64,000 bases of DNA from NCBI RefSeq assembly GCF_021155775.2, contig NC_060235.2:21319598-21383597 (forward strand). The letters are read 5' to 3'. The notes under the pieces were generated by a model. It saw only the letters and a program-made list of their open reading frames with translations, ran no database searches and was not told where the DNA came from. Origin of the DNA: Neodiprion pinetum. Its lineage: Eukaryota > Arthropoda > Insecta > Hymenoptera > Diprionidae. The position numbers were made by a program, and so were the translations under genes. Positions 1-14,659 of this stretch are shown here, in pieces (the stretch's first letter is position 1; each line of letters begins with the position of its first letter).

Positions 1-1496
1 TCGCTACTATATAACTCGGTATATTGGGTACACTGAAGTGCCGGTCTCTGAATAGACCATTCCAGTTGAACCGAGCCAGCTGCAGTCACGTGCATCTTTT
101 CACCCTTTTGTCACGAACTTCAGTCATGGAAATTCGGAGTAATGTAACATAATGATTTGGTAGTGTTTCAAAACCTTATTACGGTGCGAAAAGCACTACA
201 GCAGCGGATGGTAAGACCAAGGTCTGATGGCTTGGCGGTGATATACATGACTCGGGAAAATGGGTGCTGAGAACCGGAAGAAAGGTCACGAAACTCGAGC
301 ATTTGGTCGGACTACAGGGTGTTATCGCAAGGTAACGGCGTCGTAAACCCGAGTGACTGTAATGCCCGTTGGATGAAGGAGAGGTGGTGACCCTCGGTTC
401 ACAACTGCTTATCTCAGTCCGCGGTGCATTCATGTATAATATGACGACACGCCGCGTCGGGCCGCTTATTTCCGCGCAAACGATGAGCTGGCTGGTTGGC
501 ACGGTTGTTAAACTTTCCGCGAATTCACACAGAGTTTAATTTACCGGGCGTTATCTCGAATTGTTCGTTAATCTTGGGTCCCGGATCTCTCTCGCCACTG
601 TGTAACGCACCGTCGTCTCCTCTCCTCTTCGCCTCCTTCTACAACCACCTTCCTTATTATACGTACCCTCCGTATGTTGGTACACATTCCGTGCCTTTGA
701 CCGTGTAATTTCAGCCGTTGTACAGACGGTAGATTGCCCTCCCAGATTTATAAGCAGATACGTATACGTCTCTGTTTGCACAAAGCCTACCAGCCGGCAC
801 AACTTTCTCAAGGCTTGAATGCCCGGGAATTCATTCAAAATCCTTTGAAACTCTTGCCAAGTGACCTATGATCATTTTATACTCGTGTCAAGGATGTGGA
901 ATCACTTTAAAGTCTCGTTGTCAATGATACGCGGTCGTTTCACAGTAATGTTAACTTGTCTCGAATGATGCTGAACTATTTCAAAGTCTTCTCTATTGTT
1001 TTTCTATAATGTTGAGATGATGCAACGTCATAATTATCGGTGTAAGATGATTTTAACGTCATTCAAAACCATGTCGCATCATAATTGATCATCCAGAAGC
1101 TACGTAGAATCTACATAAGTCAAGCGCTGTGGAACCTTATCCAAGTAGCGAATAGTCGTGTCAAATGTTTGCTGAGCAAGTTGGAAACATGTCAAGTGAT
1201 GTAAAGTGATTCGAACACCCGTGAATTGATCTCACTTGATTGCTACACCGTATAATACAAAACTAGCAGAACCGAATGAACCAACCTCTGTTTTCCCTGG
1301 AGCAAAAGTTTTGATAATTTCCTTCGTTTCTCGAGCATAACTGCGACCATGATCAAATGATAGACTGGCTGCCATTTGCTCCACAATCGGTGAATCGGTA
1401 ACGCGTAACCTGCCTGTATAAGTAAGGAAAAACAATTTGCTGACGTGGAGTTGAAGTTATGAATACAAATTTGTCGCTACGGGGGCTTCTTCCTTC

Positions 1497-1545
1497 CGTG
1501 TGCTTTTCTTCTTCTTCTTTTTCTTCTTCTTCTTTTTCTCTAACA
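1497..1545 (+). repeat. (TTC)n pyrimidine tract
   Basis: Imperfect TTCTTC repeats interrupted by TTTTTC. Confidence 0.9.
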
Positions 1546-4134
1546 CGGTGCGAAAAGCGCGAGAAACGCCATAAGCCGTTTCTCTCGGTTCGCGAAGGGA
1601 CTGAACGGGCTGATTACCAAAAGCCGCGTGCCGTCTTTCTCCGTGATTGGAATATATCAGCGCTCTCCTACGTGTCCGGAATCCAACTCCGCGTCTTTCC
1701 CACCCCCGGGTTTCCCAGAAATTTTGAAGAATTCGCTGCACGGTTTACGAACCCAGAATTTGCCCGCCCCGATATCTTCTACAAAGTTTCAACCCCCTCT
1801 GAACAAATCTTGTCCAATCAACGAGATCGCAGGCTCGTTCCATAACCGATCATAATCGATGCAACGAATAAACTGCATTGCATTTGGCAAGGAAACAGAC
1901 TCATAGAAAGTTCGCCCAACGAGCTGAGACCATCGACCTTGTGACCCCGGGATAATAAAAGAGTTTCTAAGACGAGGGTGAGATTGGACGAATTCTATCA
2001 GCGGGAAATGGCTGAGAGGAAAATCATATTGCGGAGACTCTCCGTTACTGCACACCCTGGGCTTTTCTACACTTGCAGCAGAAACTCAAGCATCGGTTGA
2101 CACTTGCGCAATTCGCAGAAAGAGAGAGAAAAGAAAGGGGTCAGAGTGGTTCTTTTCCCTGATTCAACTGCACCCTTATTGGCTCTGATAATCACGCTGG
2201 GATGCGGAAAAGCCACATTCGATCCGCGGGCTTGCATCGAAAAGCTGCAGGGGGAACTGTTCCGGCTTCATTGGATATACCTGGAAGCGTTGGCTGCGGG
2301 GCCGGAGCCCGAGGGAAATCAGCCGGCTGATAATCTGATAAATAAATTACCCGCCGCTGGCTAAATCCCGGAGATAATAATAATTATTCCCGATTTAATT
2401 GGTAATTTCCATGAAATAAGAGAAGCTCTCAAGGGCGGATAGCCGCCCTTCGCATTGTTCGGCCTTCCACTTCTCCCATCTCTCTCTCGCTGTTATTGTG
2501 TGCGTGGAGAAGAGAAGCTGGCCGAATAAGAGTTAGAACAAGAAGAAGCAAGAAGGAGGAGGAGCCGGTAAATTCCGCACGCGCGAAACGTTAATTAACT
2601 GCTGTGCCTGCCACCCGCCGAGGCTTTTGTTACTCCTAATTCAGTTAACATGCCGAGGAAAGGAACGACGAGGATTTCGAGTTGCGTTTCGATCAGCCAT
2701 CCGCTTCTTATCTCTGGGACTTTTTTCGATTAGAGTAAATCGCCCGAAAGGAACGTGGACTCTCGGGTTTGAACTCTTTTTGGACAGTCTCGACTAGTTG
2801 GATCAGGATACCCATCTAACAGTGTCCTTCAGATTTCTTATCAAGGAAAACCCGACCGTTTTCGGGGGAAATTCGTTGATCCAACATTTTTTCCTGGGAT
2901 CAATTTTTTCAGCCTGGCGTAAAATTCGAATGGTTTGTTCGCTGGGAAATCAATGCTTGTTGGTATTTTGATTATGGGATACTCTCACATCCAGTATTCA
3001 TTAAATTATTGTATCCATAAGCTATAATTATTTCTCTAAAAATATATGGAACCACAATCATAAAATTACAATAGTTTGGATAACGATTTTTTATTTAAAG
3101 TCGATTTGATACTATTAAATATATCTAGTAGGTTCGTTCGATCTCACTTCACAACAGCCTAATTTGTGAAAAAACTGTTCTTTACGAAGTCAGTGAAACA
3201 GATTTTTTTCTAATAGTCAATTTGACATTGTTGATTGATGATCAAAATCATCATCGATATCATGAAATATTCAACGCTACGAACACGTTGGAAAAACGAT
3301 AGAATCGCCAGTGAAATTGTTAATGATATTCTTTCAAATGGAACAAATAATCGTAGAGTGAAATAGAACTAACGTAATAGATTTTTTTCTTCAACTAATT
3401 CAAGAACGAAAAATCGATTTCCAAATTTGATCAAATCACTAGACAACACGAAGTATTGTTCCGTCCACATTTCTATTGCATGAAATCATATTTCTCAATA
3501 CCATATTCGGTAACTTTAATAAATCCTTTCACAGTGCGTCGATAAATACTCGATGTGTAATTATCTCGCGGTGAAATTAACAAAAGATAATTAATCAGCG
3601 ACTTGGCAAATTCTTTAACTAGGATTTGAAACCACCCTGGCAAACTTTGAGATAGACGTTCGGTGTTCGTTCGGCTGGTTTTACTGCTTGAGCAGAGCTG
3701 CTGCCGTCGCTGCTGGTTGTGCTTCTGCTTCTGCAGCACAATCTGGAAATTGGACGTACATACGAGGGCAGGAATTATAGCCTTGGCATGTACACGTCGC
3801 GCAGCGTGAGCACTTTGGTTAACTTTGTGCCTAGCCTGCGGTTGTCCAAGGCAAGGAAGGGAGCATCGCATCGCGTCGCGGCGCCACGCCGTAACGGGGA
3901 TAGTAATTCGCCCCCGCAAACCGTTCTCTCTTGGTTCAAATTTGTTCACCCTGTTGAGAAACTATTCCATTAGAACAGACCGCGATGTGTTCAACTCAAC
4001 ATAACAGCCAGACGCGAGCTACGTGCTCCTGTAATTTTACCCCCTCGCAGTTTCCCCGGGTCAAATCGAAACTCAGGCACTCAACAGCCTCGTCGTCATC
4101 ACACTCTCCCAAGATTTACCAAAGAATTTTGAAA

Positions 4135-4138
<4 letters not shown>

Positions 4139-4170
<32 letters not shown>
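4139..4170 (+). repeat. (AG)n microsatellite
   Basis: Sixteen uninterrupted AG dinucleotides. Confidence 0.97.
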
Positions 4171-4173
<3 letters not shown>

Positions 4174-4829
4174 AGAATCGTAGCGCCGAGAATTCGAAGG
4201 TTTGTTGAGCTTTGGGGAATTGACACGGGTTAAGTGTTTTCTTTTTCATTCCTCGACACTAAATTTGTGCCAGTTAATTTTACGAGCACTCAAATCGGTG
4301 ACCATTATTCTACTCGCTATTAAAAATTTTCCGAGTGAATAGACGTAAATTTAAGCAATCGATTTCTTGAGACAATTTATTAACGAATTGTGGAAATTGA
4401 CAATGTTTTTAAAGGTTCTATGATCGTAGTTTTGTGACTAGAAGTGATCAAAGTTCTCACAATTTTGGTAAAATTTTTCCTATACCGGTTCACGAGCTTC
4501 ATTGCGGATTGAAAATTTTAATACAATTCATGGTTTTTAGGAATCTTTTGTTTTTACTTAATTTACGTTATACAGCAAACGAGTTTGATTCTGTCGTCTA
4601 ACTTAAGAAATCAGTAAAAATTAAAGCTTTGCGGCCCAACGATTTATCACAAGTTTAGAATGATCGATTGCTCTGTACTTTCATCGACATTTTTTTTGAT
4701 CATTCAGGTGATTATCTCACCGGAAAACCGATTTACAATCGCTTACTTCCAGATTCGATCGGATCGCTGCTTTCTAATGATCGGTATTTTGATGCAAGCA
4801 GCTTCCAATCAATCAATCCAATATCCTAC

Positions 4830-5430
4830 ACAACGCTCGTCGATCGCTTTCAAGTTAGGATAGCTTAGGTTAGGTTTTAACGATCAATTGATCAGTCGAT
4901 AACCGTGCCACGAAAGTTGAGCGATAAAGACGAAGTTTATCAATTCTTAGACTACAAATGCGTTAACAAAGCACAAAAAATAGACTCCTGGAAAAAAATG
5001 CAGCGCTGGAACTAAAAGCGATACTCCGATCAATCGTGCCTGGTGTAAAAATTGGTCGAAATTACAGCTGTTCTGTAGATTGATCTATCAGAAATTTCAA
5101 ATGGTCCATCACTCTGTCTTTGGTAAATAATTTTTTCCAATGATGCGAATAATCTACCGATCGAAAAATCATTTCGCTATCGATTCCAGATTCTAGATTT
5201 GGTCAGATCTTTTTTTTTTCATGTAAATTGGTGTTTGCAGTCTTTCAAGCGGTTGTTTTCTACAACTCTTGTCGATCGTGTTCCAACGGTCAATTAATCA
5301 ACCGATTGATCACTCTACTACGAAAATCGCATCAAAGACGAAGTTTGCGCGTCCATTGATAGTAAAAAATAGTCCTCCAGGGTGAAAAGTAAGACTGGAA
5401 CGAAGAGCAACGTGCCGATCTATATTACCG
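4830..5430 (+). repeat. Diverged tandem duplication
   Basis: The block at about 4830-5040 recurs at about 5240-5430, about 400 bases downstream. Collinear landmarks are CTCGTCGATCG/CTTGTCGATCG, GATCAATTGATCAG/GTCAATTAATCAAC, AAAGACGAAGTTT and GCGCTGGAACTAAAAGC/AGACTGGAACGAAGAGC. The duplication is old and non-coding. Confidence 0.55.
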
Positions 5431-8400
5431 GACATTCGATATGGAGATCGACGATACGGACTCGTCGATTTTCCGTTATCTGTTGAACGGGTTGGTGCCT
5501 GGGCGGACAGCCGCTTAGAAGTTAAAGATATCGGCGACGGGACGGTGAACGTGGGCGAATATCGCTTCTGCGAGTGGAATACAAATCGCGATTTTATTTC
5601 ACCTGCGGTTCGGAGTGAATTTGCAGCCGTGAATTAACCGGGGACAGAACAAGAAGTCATGCCGGCCTGTTTCGGCTGCTGCTCAACTCGAACTCTTGGA
5701 CCAATTGAAGAGAGATTTCTCAGTTTTAATCAGCTTAAGGCGACTGCCGGTCTGCGTCCGGCAATCCGACGTTTACGATTTCGTACCTTGTGCTTTAAAA
5801 GGGACAGAGAGAAAGAGAAAGAGAGAGAGGAGAGTTTTGGTGAGCCTCCGATTTATGGCCTACGCCCCGATCCCAGCCGGCTCCTCTTCGAGATTATCTC
5901 AGACCCATGAAAACACTCGAGGACACTGCAGTTACTCCGTTCTCCGTTTCTTTCTCGCCTTTTTATTCACCTCCTCAGTGCTTCTTTGACTCTTGGTCCC
6001 GGCGCCAGTAAGCTTGATCGGTCGTTCAAAAAACCAGGGTCAACGATCCTCTTACATATATTCCTTGCTTAAAACGGTAAACCTATAGTTCGCTGAAACA
6101 ATTTTTTCTCGACGTAAAAAATATTTTCAAATTCACGAACCTCAACGCAGAACGATCGATTATTACTAATCTTCTATCATTGCTGTATCGTTTTCTTAAA
6201 TGCCATAAATCGGCGAGCATCAAAGCTTAATTAACTGTATAATTGAGGCGGGATTCCTTTGCCAAAAGTCAACCCGTCAATTTCATCTCATATTTTTGGA
6301 TTCATTAGGTAATGTGAAACATAAAATTGAATGTTCCAGTTTTCAGTTTCGGTCGTTCATATTAAATTCGCAGTTTCCGGAATTTGGACGAAAATTTGGG
6401 TTGTTTAACATATATAATTGTATATAAAATGACTGTACAGATTGTCACTACAACGAGTATCAACATTATAATTCAGGCATGAAGCCAGAAAATGGTGCGA
6501 AGACAGAAATTTTGTTTTCACTATATCATAGGAAATGAAAGTCTCTTCCAAAATCTGTAAATCAATCGGCAAAGGTTGATTTTCGATCGCGGGCTGCTCG
6601 TCCGGAAAGGCAAGGCAGCAACACTCGATAATCAGAGGAGAGTGGCACTAAGTCTCAAGTCTCATGCAAAGTCTTGCCTATAGATCATCGCGTCCTGACG
6701 CGTTTAAAACTGGGCAGCACGTGCCTTCGCTTAAACCGATGAGATTAATCAGAGACCACATACGTTGGTCTCTTTGGACAGGAAGTTGACTGGCTTCTAA
6801 TGCGAGGAGTTATGTCCTTTATCGCGAGGACCTGCAAACACGCTTCAGCCAGACCATTCAAAGGCGAAAGGTCAAAGGCAGCCGGACGCTCTTACGGATT
6901 CAATCGCGATTCAGGTTCTCAGATCGTGAAAATGAGAAATGATCTACTCTTGTACCACTTTGCGATGTTTCACCTGAGTAAAAATCTCGTAAAATTTGTC
7001 ATCTACGATTTATAGGATACGAAATTCAATTCAACATCCGTAGGCCATTATTTATGATACCTCATTCTCCCATTTTCGCAATTATTTTCATACAAACATG
7101 AGATTCAAAGGTATTTGATATCGGTGGACTAGCCTTTGCGACATGAAGAAAACTGGTTTAAAGATCGTTTTAATGGCAGGAAGCAGAATTAACTTTTATT
7201 TGCCCGAAAATAAAATTAAAAAAATTTTTTTTGCATTCACGGAGAGCTTTCGAAACAAAACTTTCATCAAGTATAATAAGAGACGTTTTTCCATCCTAAC
7301 GACACATTTCACTGCTCTGTGTCGTAATTAAGGAACAATACCGAGTACTTGAATACATAATTGGAATCTTAGTACTTGACTGAAAAATTGTGAAAATTTG
7401 AAGGGACTTGCTATTGTTTGCAACTAAAGGTGGGATGGTGGTGTAAGATTTTGCAAAATTTCGAACCTTAATTCCAGTGATTTTAGAGGATCTTAAAGAT
7501 TCACAACACACGCATTGAAAAATTCCACGTTTCATTGGATTAATTTTGAATAATTCTGACGGATTTCTCGATATTGTAATGCAAATTAAAAAAAAAAAAA
7601 AAAAAAGTTCAAAGATTGCATGTAATATAACTTTGATCAGTTTGACATGTGGGTAAAAAAAAAAATTCGAGTTACTATTAATCGTAGGATTTCGAATGGT
7701 TTCGAAATACTTTGTACGATTTCAAATGTTTTTAAAAGATTTCGATAAAATTTTATCCAATTTCAAAGGCTTCGGTGATTTCAAAAGATTCCAGAGATCT
7801 TATACAAACCTACTAACCGTTTGGAGTGCCGTGAAATGAAAAAGAAAGTAAACACAAAGACGATTGAAAGAATTCCTTATCGTTAAGCAAGAGCTGGTCG
7901 AAAGGCTGGCGTATCGCGAGTCGAAGCTGAATGGCGATTGTGATCTTGGCAATACAGCGCAGCGCTGCATGAAAGGCCGGGGATTTGCTGGCTGATATCC
8001 GCCGCGAGTAATACAGCTGGCTAGAATCCGACTTCAAAAAGGAGCCGAAGAGGAGTAGCGGAAATTTTTACGGTTGTTGGAGGGTTATCCTCGATGCATA
8101 GTAAAAAAACGTGGGGTGGGAAAAAAGAAGAAAACAAAAAAGGAGAAGAGGAAAAAATGGCCGAAAAGCAGAAAGCAAAATGCTGTGTAATTGGCGGGAT
8201 TCGCAGAGGGGATGATTTCTTCTTCCGTGAAAAAATTTACATCCCTCTTTACGCGTCGAAGGAAACATCCCTCTAGAGATATTATACGTAGTTATATTCT
8301 CGGATTCTCGGTTCTCGCTCTCTTGCCACTGCGCGGATAAAAAGACCTTTGCCAGGTTCTTCTAATCCTCCAGGCGTCTACGTCGTTAAGCAGACCTCAT

Positions 8401-9591
8401 ATTCTCTTTCGCTACGGTTTTTGCCATCTTGCGATAAACCCGGAGTGCAGTAGCTGAGGCTGCAGATCGAATACAGGTGATCAAAATTATTCGGCTAACA
8501 ACGGAGGCATCCTTATTTTATTACGAGAGGTGTGAACCACTTTCGTGATTTTCCTAATTTTTGGAAATCCTGTGAAATTAATCATTTATCTTTCAACTTG
8601 AAAATAAAGTAATCGTAATGCTTTAGAAATTTATTAGAGCCGTGATGCGAAGTGCTTCGTTTTCAGAAATTCTTCCAACATTGTAATACTTTTTTTTACA
8701 ACCGGTCTATAATACGCTCGTTGAAATTATATACAAGAAATTTTGGCAAACCTGCAGGAGGATTTGAATATCTACCGGTATTTGAATTCTTCTAAACTCT
8801 GCGAAAACGAGATAAAAATAATCCGAATTCTTTTTAAACCTGTTACAATCTTTGAAATAGACTTGAGGATATTTAAAGTCGTTCGAAATCCTGTTGCAAA
8901 GTATCTACATCCGAAATAATGTGATTTTGACATTGTTCAACGGCTGAAAATTTGATGCTTATTTCTATATAGCTATAAAAATCTGTACACATACACATAT
9001 ACGATTGCTGAAATCTGAATATCCTTGAAATTTGCTAATATTCAGCAGACATACCAGAAGTGAAGAATTCTCGAAAAATCATCTTCGAATACGTAAAGAA
9101 CCGATGAAACCGTTTGAAAATTATTTTGATTTTTCTAAAGTCTTGTAAAATCCGTGTTACAAATTTTGCAAACCTGTTCGGGTATCGCAAAGACGCACCA
9201 ATTTTCCGAGCAAAAACGATTTTTAGAGGTTTGAGCGACGTCGAGAAAATTGACAACAGATCAACACGTAACCGTCTGGAAGACGTCGTTAGCCGATGTC
9301 GGGGCAAAGAGGACACCGCGAGGTTAACGATACAAGAAGAACTCATATTCGCTGATCGTAAATCAGGTTTATTATGTCCATGAATAACTAATTACCTCAC
9401 CGGCGATAACGAGCATGCCAGCGACGCGTTCCGTTCAACTGTTTTACGATCGTTGATGCCGATGCGAAGACGCCAGCCATCAGATTACCGGAAGAAGCCA
9501 AAAATTACAGTGCCGATTTTCAGAACCAAGCCTAAGAGGGTTTAATTTTGTCGAGAAGTGACGCCGGTCATTCGTATTCCGAATGTCTCTG

Positions 9592-9922
9592 CATTGAGAA
9601 AAATTTTGAGTTCCGGTTACCGCTTGGTCCTTGACTATTTTCATTTTTTGCCACAATCGCAAAAATATAGTTTTTTAGAATTTAATGCTTGTGCGACAAT
9701 AAATTGACGTTAAAGCCTTGTTTAACTAAAAAAGTAGAGTAAACCTCACAAACTGATTTTACGTTGCAATTATCAAAAAAGGATCGATAATAGCGCAAAA
9801 TAGTTACGTGTACCTCGTTTTTCGTAATTCCAACGATATTTAAACAGTTTCTTTTTTTTAACTATATCTGTTTTACTCAATTTTTTTTTTACTTACTGTA
9901 ACAAATGAAATTTTTCTCAGTG
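9592..9922 (+). mobile_element. MITE family member, copy 1
   Basis: Begins CATTGAGAAAAATTTTGAG and ends AAATTTTTCTCAGTG, so the ends are inverted repeats (CACTGAGA-type). The body matches copy 2 (18769-19196) in opposite orientation, including the shared stretches TAAAGCCTTGTTTAACT and AGTAGAGTAAACCTCACA. It lacks about 120 bases present in copy 2. There is no open frame. Superfamily not determined and target duplication not clear. Confidence 0.75.
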
Positions 9923-12900
9923 TGGTCCGTGTGAAATCACGGCTCTCGAGTTGTGATAAACGGCCAAAATGGCACGCCGGCGATCGCGAATCGCTACTCG
10001 TGCAGTCTTTTCCTCTCGGTGCGGAACGTTAAAGAGGAATGGTAAAATACCATTGATTTACGATCCGGTGTGTAGGTCGGACTCTCGTGGGCGTCTCAGT
10101 CATGTTTATATTAGTTAGCAATAAGTGACACGCTCCGGCTGTTCATTTTACCCAGCGTAAATATGAGTTATGGGAGTTTTCGGTCGTAGGCTTCAGCTGC
10201 ACGTCTTCTATCCCCATCAAAGTTCTCAAAATCGGTAATTAAAGTCATCCATGTTCTTTTTCTCATCGGTTCCAATATCACGTTACGATTCGATTCGAAA
10301 CACAGATCTTTTATCGTACGATTTTGTAACCACTTACCGATTTTTTCATCACTGTTTTTAGAATTCATACCAATTCTCGATTCCAACATCATATGACTCG
10401 ATTCTAAATCCAGATATTTTACCGGATATTTTTATAACTACGTAACGATTTTTTTGATCGGTAGTTTTGAAATTGATGCCTATTTTGCGATCGGTGCTTT
10501 TAAAATTCGTACCGATTTTCGATGGTACTTCCGGAAAATTGAAAACTTAGAATACCTATGAAAACTACGTTACCGAAGAAACTGTGAAAATAGATAGAAA
10601 CAGCCGACTGTGACCGGTAAAAGTAGAAACCAATAAAACCGGGATACCGAACAACGATTAATTTTCACAAGTCGTTACCATGCTTCGTGTTTTTTTTTCA
10701 TTTCACCCTGATACATAATCTTCCGCGTTATTAATTCTCTTTCTCCTCCTCTTCCTTTCTTTCTATTTCTTGCTTCTTTGTCTCTCTTAAGAAGATCAAA
10801 CGCGGGGCGGAGATTAGAGCCCGGTTGGTCCGTACGTGACTCGATCCGGGACGCGTGACAACCTGATTTCCGTCCGGGATCAAGTCGGTCTTAATTTTTT
10901 TCTTTTCTTTTCACCTCTCTTTCGTCTCTTGCGTCGATCCGGTCCACCGCAAGAGCCGCGACATCTCGCCTGGGGATTAAACCGATCTTACGAAGCTGTG
11001 TCATCGCCCCATGCAAAACACGCTCGCTTATCGTTCCTCGATTTAAACGTCGACTCATCTCGCGTCGCTGCGCAAATCCGTCGTCTCTGTTAATTTTTTA
11101 TACCTATATTTTCTTAGAGTCGTTTCGTTCTTTGAACTCTTTTCGCGCGACATCCGTAAGACCGTGTTAAAGAAAACCAAATCTTCGTATTCCACTGAAA
11201 AAAAAAAAAAAAACAAACAACGCATAATTCCGGTTACAGAGTGAATTTTGAAACGATCATTAATTCTGCCTCGAATTCGCCTCGGGATAAAAATTTGGCG
11301 AATAATATAGTATACAGAATTTCTAGTTTTCAAATTGTAGATCTATAAACGTTTGAAGAATTAACAGTTTTGACGATATTTTAAATGACTTTTCACCGAA
11401 AATACGGTACGATTAAAATTTTTCTAAATTTATTTCAAGACGTTGTTCCAGATATGTCAGGTTTAAAAATCAAACGAAGAACTTTGACGAATCGTAATTC
11501 CCCTGCAATGTGGCCTTGCTATTTCTTTTAAACAGTGCCTGCAGTTTTGGCGCGAGATTTATGAGAAAATCGAGTCGGCGCCGGCTTCATACCGTTCATC
11601 CGCTTACTCCGGCCTCGCGGTAGAAAGTAATTCATCACACCCCAAACGGGTGGGTGGACGTAAACTACAAGGTAGTCCATACTAATTTCATTGATACACC
11701 AAGAGCCAATCAAGACTGAAAACCCACGCACCTCCTCGCCTCTTATTATATACATTATATATTCCGGCGAGGCAACGCTCCGTGGCCCAACATTTCGGTG
11801 AAGCATTTATGTATAACATTATACGATATACTGAGTTTATTTTTCCTCCCCTTAGCTTTCTTTACACAGGATGTTTCTTTTTCTTTTATTGTTGCGTGTG
11901 TGTGTGCGTGTGTCATTTTTCGTTTGTCGTTGATTTTGTTTCGATTTCTCGTGCCAGTCCAAAAAATGAATTATTGTACACCTCCAGCTAAATCCACATA
12001 ATTTCACGAGAAGTCTACTTTTTTTTTCATAATATCTGATTTCTTCGCTTTTTCATAGTTTTGATGAAATTGTACATCGAGACATTTTCCTTTGTATTCA
12101 AATTGTAAGTTATTCACTCCGGATCGAAGATACGACTGAATTTTTTACAAAAACTCATGCTTTCGCCTTGTTTCTTTTTTTTTTTTGTAATTCTGTTTTT
12201 ACTCTTCTTCTACTCTTTTCTTTCATAAACACTCTCGCTTCTGATGCACGAAAGGTCGTGTGAACGCCGCCTTAAGCTATAATACTTTTACCAACGAGGC
12301 CGTTTCTTAGGTGCATAGAATTAGGATAAGATTGGAATGCAACGCTTCGTGATACGCTCGACTTTATGCTCAGGTTCTTACCGCGTTCAGAGTGAAACAT
12401 GTGTATCGAAACTTGAATACCTTGAAATAAATTGGCAGAAAAATTTATCAATTATATTCTCACAAAGCTGGAGAAACGTAAAGAAAAACTGGTCTACGAA
12501 TACTCAATTTCCCAAGAAAATCTGTTCTCTATTTTTTACCCTTCCTCAAATCTTCGCAAAAAATCAATAATCGCGTTGGTTTTGTTTTTTTTATTCTTTC
12601 TATTTTTCGATTTAAATGCCAAGCAAGAAGACTCGAATCATCTAAATCAAACGTTTGGAGCGAATTAATTTCCACACGATGAAATAATTTTCGTTTCTAT
12701 AATGTTGTAAGTAATTTTTGAAAAGAAAAATCTCCATCTTTTTCGGTTTAGAAAATTCGTCGGTTGGTGTTGAAACGGCAACTTATTTTCATTTGAAGTC
12801 GAGTTCCTCGTCGAGGCTGCCTTGTTGAATTTTTAAGGCCCTCGATCCGAGGAGCATCCGGTTTTTATCTGAAATTCTGGTAGCTGCAGTACCTTAGCTC

Positions 12901-14509
12901 GGATCAACGCCGCGTCCCACGGCCCGTCAAAAAATTATACCACGAACAATTTTCTTCGCTACGGAGAAACCGGTAACCAAACTAAACGTGCACGAAAGTT
13001 CGTCTCGATCCTGCCAGTCTCTTAGGCAACGAGTCTTTATCACGATTTTATTTCCCCCGCCTTTTCTTAGCCGTAATCTCAAAAAGAGAAAATTTGAACA
13101 ATTTTAGCGCTATATACGGTATAAAACTGGATATTTTTAGCGATTTGCGTTACCCCGCTCTGGCTAATTAATGTTTAATCAACTTTGACACTATTTCAAC
13201 TCGTGGCGTGAAATTCCCTGCGCCGCACCTCGAATTACTCTGCAGCTGGGACGAACGTGTAATTAAATACATACCAGCTCATTGCTGCCTCGTAATTTTA
13301 ATCAAACCCTGTTACAATATCGCGATGCGATGCACAATGCAGTTTACAGTGCGGTTAATGAACTGGATGCGTCGCCGAAAATGTATTACTGCACATTTAT
13401 TTACACAATGTGCTTAGGACGTTTTACGATTGAGAAATTGAAAATGAAACTTTTCCATTAAAGTATGTTCAAGTAATTGAAACTTTTGTTTGCAATGTAC
13501 CGGTTCATTTATTGTTTTTCAAAGGTTGGAAAAAAAAATTGAGAAAACCTCATCCACGTGATTTAGTAAAAAGATTGATAATTAAACCATACAAAAAAAT
13601 TAAAAAAGAACGATGGATGCGCATAGTTCAGAAAGTGAACTACAAGTTCACATTCGTGGCTTTCAAATGTTTATCAAAATTCAACTGGATTCCAACGTTA
13701 AACACTTTTCTTGTTTAAACTTTGTATAGACATACAATAGCATTATTCTAACTTTACGCAGTTCTGCATTCGGAAAATAAGATGTCGAAAAATAACGAAT
13801 TAAAACTAATAACTCTAAATTAATTGCTGGTTTAATAAATAATCATCTCTGATCAGTTTTTCTTTTACAATATTCCGATAATGAATCAAGGAATTCCGAT
13901 AAATCTCAATTTTAGTGGTTCTTACTACCTCGTTACTGAATAGGTGAGAGTGAGGAAAGTGAATTATGTACAACAACAATAACCAGAGAAATAGATGAAT
14001 TACCAGATTCGGACAAAAATTGTTTCATTGATTTTAGCTCTGTTTAACTAATTTAGTACAAAATAGCGGCCCAGCCTGCAACTCCGATTAATTATGTATT
14101 TCGAAAAATAGAAATCGTTGTACCCGAAATTTGCTATATTTTTGCAAATTAAGAAACTGTCCATAAATTATAACGCGAAATTATTCTCCAAGATTTAGTA
14201 AATTTTCTCCTCCATCCCCATGTGAAACTCGATGAGATTCAGAATCAGTCAAATTATGCACCAGCCTCAAAGGAAAAAGAAAAAGCAACAAGTTTGGTAA
14301 TTTCCAATGAGAATGGCGGGGAGTTTTTCGTGTTCCATTCGAATTCACCCTTTCTCTCGCTTTCCCTTTCAGTTTTCGTGTCTCGGAGTGGTTTTTCACC
14401 CCGCCATAAACAATTCCCCCCTATCTTCGTACGCATTTAAAACCCTTTATGCGAAATAGCGTTAATCCGAGAAATACTAACCCCGTTGTTTGCGCATGGT
14501 GTGTTTCAG

Positions 14510-14659
14510 CGTGCGACTGCCACCCCATAGGTGCCTCGGGCAAGACGTGCAACCAGAGCACCGGCCAGTGCCCCTGCAAAGACGGAGTAACTGGAATAAC
14601 GTGCAACAGATGCGCCAGGGGCTACCAGCAGAGCAGATCCCACATTGCGCCGTGCATAA
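14510..14659 (+). CDS. Net: Netrin exon: third laminin-EGF repeat
   Basis: The acceptor is a pyrimidine-rich tract ending TTTCAG before 14510, and the donor is GTAAGT at 14660. The exon reads ACDCHPIGASGKTCNQ through HIAPCI. It carries eight cysteines in the laminin-type EGF spacing (CDCH, TC, CPC, TC, RC, PC). The first two bases complete a codon begun in the missing upstream exon, and the last base is shared with the next exon to form Lys. Similarity to animal netrins across this repeat is very high. Confidence 0.95.

Larger units (their letters stand above)
1..14509 (+). other. Net: Netrin intron, upstream part (non-coding)
   Basis: No convincing exon is visible here. Short open frames lack codon bias and family motifs, and no further laminin-EGF repeat is found. 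Contents are a (TTC)n tract (1497-1545), a (GA)n microsatellite (4139-4170), a diverged duplication (4830-5430), degenerate AT-rich cryptic repeats (about 7.4-9.2 kb), a MITE (9592-9922) and poly-A/T tracts. GC-richer islands at about 2150-2480 and 5400-5650 stand out and could be regulatory, but I see no specific site. Assignment as intron rests on the next exon needing a split codon from upstream. Confidence 0.6.

Noticed and set aside
2104..2364. GC-richer open frame of 86 codons
   Set aside because: No family motif and no neighbouring exon in frame. More likely a GC-rich non-coding island in the netrin intron.
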